The notes beneath the pieces were generated by a model that saw only the letters and a list, made by a program, of their open reading frames with translations, had not been told where the DNA came from and ran no database searches. Shown piece by piece: positions 59,075 through 64,000 of a stretch of DNA of 64,000 bases (positions within the stretch are counted from its first letter, which is position 1; the number at the start of each line of letters is the position of its first letter). The DNA is taken from the NCBI RefSeq assembly GCF_047638075.1, contig NZ_JBLJBV010000057.1, positions 1 to 64,000 on the forward strand, written 5' to 3'. Source of the DNA: UBA6197 sp047638075. GTDB lineage: Bacteria > Pseudomonadota > Alphaproteobacteria > Rhodobacterales > Rhodobacteraceae. A program made the translations under genes and the position numbers.

Positions 59075-59943
59075 TCGCGGCAACGGTCTGTCTGGCCGCA
59101 TCACTGGCTGGTGCCGATGGGGTGCCGCATGCCGAATATATCGGATCGGTGAAATGGCGGGTGGCGGATCCGGCATTTGGCGGATTTTCGGGGCTGGATA
59201 TCAGCGCGAACGGCGGCACCTTTACCACGGTTTCAGACCGAGCAACGCTGTGGACCGGCAGTTTCACCCGCGATGAAAGCGGCCTGATCACCAGCATCAC
59301 CGCCGAAGGGCCGCATTGGCTGCGCGAAAGAAACGGCAAGGTTCTGCGGCACACTTTGGCAGATTCCGAAGGGCTGGCGATTGCCCCTGACGGCACCATC
59401 TATGTGTCGTTCGAAGGGGTCACGCGCGTTGTACGTTACGCCAGCCCCGACGCCCCTGCCGAACGCCTGCCCATACCGGCCGAGTTCAGGGCGATGCAGT
59501 CAAATTCGGGGCTGGAGGCGCTGGCGATCGGGCAGGATGGTGCGCTTTATACGCTGCCCGAACAGTCGGGGTCACTTTCGGTGCCGTTCCCCGTGTTTCG
59601 GTTTCAAAATGGCCGATGGGATCAACCTTTCGCGATACCGCGCGATGGAAACTGGCTGCCAGTGGGGGCCGATTTCGGCCCCGACGGGCGGCTTTATTTG
59701 CTGGAGCGTGACTTTTGGGGGTTGTTGGGTTTTTTGACCCGCGTGCGACGGTTCGATATTGGCCCAGCCAGCGCAACGGGTGGCGAAGTGCTGATTGAAA
59801 CCCACGCCGGCCACCACGACAACCTTGAAGGTATTGCGGTCTGGCGCGATGCGGGTGGCGATATTCGGATTACCATAGTCTCGGATGATAATTTCCGCTT
59901 TTTCCAAAGCACCGAGTTTGTTGAATACCGCGTCAGGGATTGA
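59047..59943 (+). CDS. Esterase-like activity of phytase domain protein
   Basis: 298 residues; signal peptide (about 1-23, ending LAGADG). The repeats [61 protein letters not shown] and [25 protein letters not shown] are blades of a propeller of the PF13449 type. Extracytoplasmic phosphoester or carboxyl-ester hydrolysis is only inferred. Overlaps mepA by 28 bases. Confidence 0.88.
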   Translation: MQKRSRLALIAATVCLAASLAGADGVPHAEYIGSVKWRVADPAFGGFSGLDISANGGTFTTVSDRATLWTGSFTRDESGLITSITAEGPHWLRERNGKVLRHTLADSEGLAIAPDGTIYVSFEGVTRVVRYASPDAPAERLPIPAEFRAMQSNSGLEALAIGQDGALYTLPEQSGSLSVPFPVFRFQNGRWDQPFAIPRDGNWLPVGADFGPDGRLYLLERDFWGLLGFLTRVRRFDIGPASATGGEVLIETHAGHHDNLEGIAVWRDAGGDIRITIVSDDNFRFFQSTEFVEYRVRD

Positions 59944-59960
59944 CCCAACGCCGCGTTGGG
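59944..59960 (+). terminator. Short perfect hairpin after the esterase-like gene
   Basis: CCCAACG-CCG-CGTTGGG: 7 bp with a 3-base loop, immediately after the stop codon. No T run follows (CGTAAT), so it may be a weak terminator or an mRNA 3' end. Confidence 0.45.
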
Positions 59961-60028
59961 CGTAATGCGCCGCTGCCTGTGGTAGGCACTGGCCAAGTCT
60001 CCGCTACCTTGTAAAAACGGATGTTTCG

Positions 60029-60649
60029 ATGACACGTTATCTTCCCGGCATCATTGCCATGGCCGCCATCGTGGTGGCCTCGAATATACTGGTGCAGTTC
60101 CTGTTTGGCCAATGGCTGACATGGGGGGCATTTACCTATCCTTTCGCGTTTCTGGTGACCGATGTGATGAACCGCGTCTATGGGCCGGGTGCGGCGCGGC
60201 GCGTGGTTCTGGCGGGATTTTTGGTCGGGGTGGTCTGTTCGCTGATTGGCACGCAGATTGTGGGCGAGTTTGGCCCGTTGGTGACGGTGCGCATTGCGCT
60301 GGCCTCAGGTCTGGCGTTCCTTGCGGCGCAGATGATGGACATTGCGGTCTTTGACCGGCTGCGGATTGGCGCGTGGTGGCGCGCGCCCTTGGTGTCGACC
60401 CTGATTGGCGCATCGCTTGACACGGCGATCTTCTTTTCGGTGGCCTTTTCGACGGCGCTGATCATGCTGGAACCCACCAATGACGTGTCCTGGGCCAATG
60501 AGGCGCTACCATTGCTGGGGTTTGGCCCGACAGTGCCGCTTTGGGTATCGCTGGGCACTGCAGACTGGCTGGTCAAACTGGCGCTATCAATCGTTGCACT
60601 GCTGCCGTTTCGCGTAATCGTGAGAAAACTATTGCCACCGATTGCGTAA
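60029..60649 (+). CDS. yhhQ: Queuosine precursor transporter
   Basis: 206 residues, about six membrane helices; VUT/DUF165 family, which imports preQ0/preQ1 for tRNA queuosine. Seen: LTWGAFTYPFAFLVTDVMNRVYGPGAARRVVLAGF and IGASLDTAIFFSVAF. The upstream 85-base gap shows no clear preQ1 riboswitch. Its stop codon is only 6 bases before the TTGACA box of the next element. Confidence 0.9.
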   Translation: MTRYLPGIIAMAAIVVASNILVQFLFGQWLTWGAFTYPFAFLVTDVMNRVYGPGAARRVVLAGFLVGVVCSLIGTQIVGEFGPLVTVRIALASGLAFLAAQMMDIAVFDRLRIGAWWRAPLVSTLIGASLDTAIFFSVAFSTALIMLEPTNDVSWANEALPLLGFGPTVPLWVSLGTADWLVKLALSIVALLPFRVIVRKLLPPIA

Positions 60650-60682
60650 AAGGTTTTGACAAACACAAAATATGTGGCAGCC

Positions 60683-60691
60683 TGTGGATAA
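60683..60691 (-). promoter_or_regulatory. Perfect DnaA-box-like 9-mer
   Basis: TGTGGATAA, the exact complement of TTATCCACA, between the TTGACA box and the ribosome site of the small transcript. A single 9-mer can arise by chance in 64 kb. Confidence 0.3.
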
Positions 60692-60704
60692 CGGCAACGC
60701 ATTG

Positions 60705-60720
60705 AAAGGAGGTGGTCCAG
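60705..60720 (+). promoter_or_regulatory. Extended Shine-Dalgarno: 16-nt complement of 16S 3' end
   Basis: AAAGGAGGTGGTCCAG differs by one base from the reverse complement of the standard alphaproteobacterial 16S end (CTGGATCACCTCCTTT), and that difference is a G.U wobble. It therefore could form 16 continuous pairs. The following GTG starts within its last base. Confidence 0.7.
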
Positions 60721-60776
60721 TGTCTAGAGTGATAGTGGAGAGAGGTGTTGGGACAGTCAGGGGGGCCGTGGCCTGA
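60720..60776 (+). CDS. Possible 18-codon ORF with rare codons
   Basis: GTG start, then MSRVIVERGVGTVRGAVA and TGA. It uses AGA twice, ATA and AGG in 18 codons, all rare in this GC-rich genome, whereas the neighbours use CGC/CGG/ATC. Five bases separate the AAAGGAGGTG ribosome site from GTG. The stop lies in helix P2. It could be a leader peptide sensing arginine or isoleucine tRNA charging, or not translated at all. Confidence 0.45.
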   Translation: MSRVIVERGVGTVRGAVA

Positions 60777-60856
60777 GGGCAGACCCGAGGGCAAAGAGCC
60801 TTGACTGGGCCGGCGGATCGACCAGACCCTAACCGGACCATCTCCGTAGATCTCGG

Positions 60857-60887
60857 GGGCCACTCGCAAGGGTGGCCCTTTGATTTT
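60857..60887 (+). terminator. GNRA-capped Rho-independent terminator
   Basis: GGGCCAC pairs with GTGGCCC, T-C/G-G pairs extend the stem to a GCAA tetraloop, and TTTGATTTT follows. It closes the small structured transcript before the HDAC gene. Confidence 0.9.
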
Positions 60888-60906
60888 AGGGCGGTAACTG
60901 TTGCTG

Positions 60907-60938
60907 CCGCCGGCATGAGTATTTGGGCCAAACAAAAG
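60907..60938 (-). repeat. Dispersed intergenic repeat, copy D
   Basis: Minus strand: TTTTGTTTGGCCCAAATACTC followed by ATGCCGGCGGC. Same T-run, GGCC and AAATACTC order as copies A to C, but it lies between two genes on the plus strand. Confidence 0.6.
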
Positions 60939-61001
60939 CCTGACGCATGAAAAAGCGGTTGGGGCTTGGCGAGCGCCGGTTGGCCCCGTAACCTTGGTGT
61001 C

Positions 61002-61931
61002 ATGGGAACGTTATTTTTCACGCATGAGGCGGGTCTGGCGCATGTCACACCGCCGGGTCATCCCGAACAGCTGGCACGGCTGGAAGCGATCTATGCCGCG
61101 CTGCGCACCGCGATTTTTGATGGGCTGGAGCGGCGCATCTGCCCTATCGCCGACGAGGCCGAGGTGCTGCGCTGTCACCCGGCCGTTTATCTGGACAGGG
61201 TCAAGGCGGCGCGCCCGTTGCAAGGTTGGGCGCAGCTGGACGGCGACACCTTTTTGTCGCCGGGGTCATATGAGGCGGCCCTGCGCGCCATTGGCGGGCT
61301 CAACGCGGCGGTTGATGCGGTGCTGGCGGGGCAAGCCGCCAACGCCTTTGTCGCCATGCGTCCGCCGGGGCATCATGCTGAAAGTGTCACTGCGATGGGG
61401 TTTTGTCTGTTCGGCACCGCGGCAATTGCGGCGCGGCGGGCGCTGGATCATCATGGGTTGGCGCGGGTCGCCGTGCTGGATTTCGACGTGCATCACGGGA
61501 ATGGCTCGCAGCAGTTGCTGTGGGATGAAGCGCGGTGTTTCTTTGGCTCCAGCCATCAGATGCCGCTTTTCCCCGGCACCGGCTATGCGACCGAGGTAGG
61601 TGCGCACGGGCAGGTGATGAATGTGCCGCTGCCGCCGGGGTCGGGTGGGGCGGAAATGCGCCGTGCCTGGGAAGACATCCTCGCGCGCGCAGTGGCATTT
61701 CAGCCGCAATTGGTGCTGATATCGGCGGGGTTTGATGCGCATCGGGCGGACCCGTTGGCGGCGCTGAACTGGCGCGAGGCGGATTTTAGCTGGTTGACCC
61801 ATGCGATTTGCGATCTGGCCGACGATTGCGGCGCGCCAGTGGTCTCGACGCTGGAAGGCGGATATGATTTAGACGCTTTGGCGGCCAGCGTGGCGGCTCA
61901 TGTGGCGGTGTTGATGGAACGGGGCGAATGA
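61002..61931 (+). CDS. Histone deacetylase family protein
   Basis: 309 residues of the arginase/deacetylase fold (AcuC/HDAC superfamily). Zinc and general-base motifs: RPPGHHAESVTAMGFCLFG, AVLDFDVHHGNGSQQLLW, ISAGFDAHRADPL and STLEGGYDLDALA. Acts on acetylated polyamines or lysines; substrate unknown. Start at 61002 (MGTLFFTHEAG) is chosen over a TTG at 60966. The stop overlaps xseB. Confidence 0.92.
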   Translation: MGTLFFTHEAGLAHVTPPGHPEQLARLEAIYAALRTAIFDGLERRICPIADEAEVLRCHPAVYLDRVKAARPLQGWAQLDGDTFLSPGSYEAALRAIGGLNAAVDAVLAGQAANAFVAMRPPGHHAESVTAMGFCLFGTAAIAARRALDHHGLARVAVLDFDVHHGNGSQQLLWDEARCFFGSSHQMPLFPGTGYATEVGAHGQVMNVPLPPGSGGAEMRRAWEDILARAVAFQPQLVLISAGFDAHRADPLAALNWREADFSWLTHAICDLADDCGAPVVSTLEGGYDLDALAASVAAHVAVLMERGE

Positions 61932-62164
61932 GCGATATTTCTGCGATGAGTTTCGAAGAGGCCATGGCGGCCTTGGAAAAGGTCGTGAAAGACCTTGAGT
62001 CGGGTCAGGTCTCGCTGGATCAGTCGATTACGCTTTATGAACGCGGTGCCGCGCTGAAAGCCCATTGCGAGGCACGGCTGAAAGCCGCCGAAGAGCGGGT
62101 TGAAAAGATCACCTTGGGCGAGGGTGGGCAGCCGGTTGGCAGCACACCGGTTGAAGGGCTTTGA
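61928..62164 (+). CDS. xseB: Exodeoxyribonuclease VII small subunit
   Basis: 78 residues, family pattern FEEAMAALEKVVKDLESGQVSLDQSITLYERGAALKAHCEARLKAAEERVEKI. Partners with XseA to degrade single-stranded DNA. ATGA overlap with the HDAC gene; ispA begins on the next base after its stop. Confidence 0.94.
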   Translation: MSDISAMSFEEAMAALEKVVKDLESGQVSLDQSITLYERGAALKAHCEARLKAAEERVEKITLGEGGQPVGSTPVEGL

Positions 62165-63031
62165 ATGTTTCCCGACCGTTTGGCTGAGGTTCAGCGCACG
62201 GTTCAGATTGCGCTGGATGGCGCGTTACGGGGGCATCCTGACGGGCCTCTGCGCAACGCGATGGGTTATGCGGTGCAGGGCGGCAAGCGGTTGCGCGCCT
62301 TTCTGCTGTTGGAAAGTGCGGCGCTGTTCGGGCTAAGCGATGCGCAGGCTTTGCCCGCAGCGGCGGCAGTCGAGGCGCTGCACGCCTATTCTCTGGTCCA
62401 TGACGATCTGCCCTGTATGGATAATGACGATTTGCGCCGCGGCCTGCCGACCCTGCATGTGAAATGGGATCAGGCCACCGCCGTTCTGGCGGGGGACGCG
62501 CTGCAAACACTGGCGTTTGCGCTGTGCTGCGACCCGGTTCTTGGCCCGCCCGAGCGGCGTATGGCGCTGGTGGCGGCACTGGCACGGGCGGCGGGGGCGG
62601 AAGGGATGGTCTACGGTCAGGCGCTTGATATTGCCGCCGAAACCGCCGCTGCGCCGCTGACGCTGGAACAGATTACCGCGCTTCAGGCCGGTAAAACCGG
62701 GGCGCTGATTTCATTTGCGGCCGAGGCGGGGGCGATATTGGCAGGTCAAGACCGCGCGCCACTGGCGGCCTATGCTGCTGCACTTGGTCTTGCATTTCAG
62801 ATTGCCGATGACATTCTGGATGTGACCGGTGATGAAACGCAGACCGGCAAGCGGTTGGGCAAGGACGCCGGCGCCGGTAAGGCCACCTTCGTGTCATTAC
62901 TGGGGCTGGAGGGCGCGCGCACCCGTGCCGCTGCACTGATTTGCGAGGCAGAAGCCGCCCTTGCCCCTTACGGCGAACGGGCGCAAACCTTGCGGGAAGC
63001 TGCGCGTTTCGTTATTGCGCGCCAGATGTAA
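62165..63031 (+). CDS. ispA: Polyprenyl synthetase (farnesyl diphosphate synthase type)
   Basis: 288 residues. The first and second aspartate-rich motifs are LVHDDLPCMDNDDLRRG and FQIADDILDVTGD; YAVQGGKRLRAFLLLESA and GKTGALISFAAEAG also fit. It makes FPP or GGPP for ubiquinone, carotenoids and peptidoglycan lipid carrier. Between xseB and dxs in the usual order. Confidence 0.95.
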   Translation: MFPDRLAEVQRTVQIALDGALRGHPDGPLRNAMGYAVQGGKRLRAFLLLESAALFGLSDAQALPAAAAVEALHAYSLVHDDLPCMDNDDLRRGLPTLHVKWDQATAVLAGDALQTLAFALCCDPVLGPPERRMALVAALARAAGAEGMVYGQALDIAAETAAAPLTLEQITALQAGKTGALISFAAEAGAILAGQDRAPLAAYAAALGLAFQIADDILDVTGDETQTGKRLGKDAGAGKATFVSLLGLEGARTRAAALICEAEAALAPYGERAQTLREAARFVIARQM

Positions 63032-63046
63032 GCCGTTGGAGGGCTG

Positions 63047-64000
63047 ATGACCGACCAACCCAAGACCCCCATGCTGGACCGCGTCCATCTGCCGTCAGAC
63101 ATGAAGGCGCTGTCGGACCGCGATCTGCACCGGCTGGCCGATGAGCTGCGCGCCGAGACAATATCAGCGGTGTCGGTCACCGGTGGCCATCTGGGGGCTG
63201 GCCTGGGGGTGGTTGAGCTGACCGTGGCGCTGCATGCGGTGTTTGACGCGCCCCGCGACAAGATCATCTGGGATGTGGGGCACCAGTGCTACCCGCATAA
63301 AATCCTGACCGGGCGGCGCGACCGGATCCGTACCCTGCGGACAAAGGGCGGGGTTTCAGGTTTTACCAAACGGTCAGAAAGTGCCTATGACCCGTTCGGC
63401 GCGGGCCATTCGTCCACCTCAATCTCGGCGGCGCTTGGTTTTACGATGGCGCGCGAACTCGGGGGGGATGCGGGCGACGCGATTGCGGTAATTGGCGATG
63501 GCGCGATGAGCGCGGGCATGGCGTTCGAGGCGCTGAACAACGCGGGCCATCTGGGCAAACGTCTATTCGTCGTGCTGAATGACAATGAAATGAGCATCGC
63601 GCAACCGGTTGGCGCGCTGTCATCTTATCTGACACGGTTATACACGGGGATGCCGTTCCAAGACCTGAAAGCGGCAGCCAAGGGCGCGGTCAGCCTGCTG
63701 CCCGAACCGTTACAGGAAGGGGCCCGGCGCGCCAAGGACATGCTCAAGGGCATGGCGATGGGCGGCACACTGTTTGAGGAATTGGGATTTACCTACGTTG
63801 GCCCGGTGGATGGGCATGATCTGGACCAGCTTTTACCGTTGTTGCGCACACTCAGGGCAAGGGCGACAGGGCCGACACTGATCCATGTGGTCACGAAAAA
63901 AGGCAAAGGCTACGCCCCGGCCGAGCGCGCCCCAGACAAGGGCCACGCCACCGCAAAGTTCGATGTGCTAACCGGCGCACAGGTGAAGGCACCGTCGAAC
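63047..64000 (+). CDS. dxs: 1-deoxy-D-xylulose-5-phosphate synthase, N-terminal part (3' end outside window)
   Basis: First step of the MEP isoprenoid pathway. 318 codons are visible, half the usual length, with no stop. Seen: [46 protein letters not shown], the [18 protein letters not shown]hDP motif with [15 protein letters not shown], and [16 protein letters not shown]. The ATG follows GGAGGGCTG. 15 bases after ispA. Confidence 0.97.
   Translation, partial: MTDQPKTPMLDRVHLPSDMKALSDRDLHRLADELRAETISAVSVTGGHLGAGLGVVELTVALHAVFDAPRDKIIWDVGHQCYPHKILTGRRDRIRTLRTKGGVSGFTKRSESAYDPFGAGHSSTSISAALGFTMARELGGDAGDAIAVIGDGAMSAGMAFEALNNAGHLGKRLFVVLNDNEMSIAQPVGALSSYLTRLYTGMPFQDLKAAAKGAVSLLPEPLQEGARRAKDMLKGMAMGGTLFEELGFTYVGPVDGHDLDQLLPLLRTLRARATGPTLIHVVTKKGKGYAPAERAPDKGHATAKFDVLTGAQVKAPSN

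Larger units (their letters stand above)
60656..60887 (+). ncRNA. Candidate independent small structured transcript
   Basis: TTGACA at 60656-60661 may be a -35 box (no good -10 found at 17 bases). Helix P1: CAGTCAGGG (60754-60762) with CCTTGACTG (60799-60807), 9 bp with one G.U. P2 inside it: CCT (60772-60774)/AGG (60788-60790) and GGG (60777-60779)/CCC (60784-60786) around the CAGA loop. Terminator stem GGGCCAC-TC-GCAA-GG-GTGGCCC (60857-60878) is GNRA-capped and followed by TTTGATTTT. Function unknown; a leader peptide RNA, sRNA or rRNA-binding RNA are options. Confidence 0.6.
60650..61001. other. 352-base gene-poor stretch holding a structured small transcript and a repeat
   Basis: Longest gap of the window. 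It contains a TTGACA box, DnaA-box-like 9-mer, extended ribosome site, 18-codon ORF, helices and terminator (60656-60887), then repeat copy D. The HDAC start at 61002 has a poor ribosome site. Confidence 0.8.

Noticed and set aside
59944..60028. Possible preQ1 riboswitch ahead of yhhQ
   Set aside because: The gap shows only one short hairpin right at the previous stop codon and no preQ1-type aptamer layout.
1..64000. tRNA, rRNA, CRISPR, insertion sequences, prophage genes
   Set aside because: Gaps were read for tRNA-like T-loops, regular repeats and terminal inverted repeats; none were found and no transposase, integrase or Cas protein is encoded.

Overview
The window is a compact, GC-rich stretch of an alphaproteobacterial chromosome, almost certainly Rhodobacterales (Rhodobacteraceae/Roseobacter-like). 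Pointers are a CenR-like response regulator, a Rhodobacter-type porin, an IalB-family protein, a DUF3576 lipoprotein, an RbaV/RbaW-like partner-switch pair, and gene orders that look typical of the group (aminotransferase-ftsK-lolA, leuS-lptE-holA, serB/serC-serA, HDAC-xseB-ispA-dxs). It is core-genome housekeeping DNA: no phage, insertion sequence, integrase, tRNA, rRNA or CRISPR was seen. Both ends cut a gene: pnp on the left, dxs on the right.

Layout. 1-7.1 kb: pnp with its terminator, a 1-Cys peroxiredoxin, an aldehyde dehydrogenase, an RluA-type pseudouridine synthase, a LysE exporter, a free-methionine sulfoxide reductase and a thiolase. 7.2-9.2 kb: STAS/HATPase partner-switch pair, hspQ and an SLT-domain lipoprotein. 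9.2-15.7 kb: lolA, ftsK, a DapC-like aminotransferase and an amidase, all on the minus strand. 15.7-20.5 kb: UbiH-family hydroxylase, Trm112-like protein, LON-domain protein, CnoX-like thioredoxin, xthA and the CenR-like regulator. 20.6-26.3 kb: ribA plus L,D-transpeptidase, then yggS, a TPR-sulfotransferase and a porin. 26.5-31.2 kb: DUF3576 lipoprotein, leuS-lptE-holA. 31.3-37.6 kb: flavoprotein with a possible coupled small ORF, GST, SuhB-like phosphatase, IalB, zinc-type asparaginase, TauE and PCu(A)C copper chaperone. 37.7-43.7 kb: serB divergent from serC-serA, a calcineurin-like phosphatase and a second thiolase with a GntR/FadR-type operator. 43.8-56.1 kb: pbpC with an 1813-aa alpha-2-macroglobulin, a hybrid histidine kinase, and recQ with yggT. 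56.2-64 kb: thioesterase, UMF1 transporter, mepA, phytase-like esterase, yhhQ, a structured non-coding element, then HDAC-xseB-ispA-dxs.

Themes. Cell-envelope work recurs (lolA, lptE, ftsK, L,D-transpeptidase, mepA, pbpC/macroglobulin, SLT lipoprotein, porin). A complete phosphorylated serine pathway (serA, serB, serC) sits together, with a leader that resembles the serC RNA motif.

The most unusual signal is at about 60.65-60.89 kb, between yhhQ and the deacetylase gene. It has a TTGACA box, a 16-nt stretch that could pair continuously (one G.U) with the 3' end of 16S rRNA, an 18-codon ORF containing four codons rare in GC-rich genomes, a 9-bp long-range helix and a strong GNRA-capped terminator. 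It looks like an independent small transcript. I cannot tell from sequence alone whether it is already described. A dispersed intergenic repeat (core AAATACTCC) in gaps between genes, several of them convergent, and several leader hairpins are other features outside the coding annotation.
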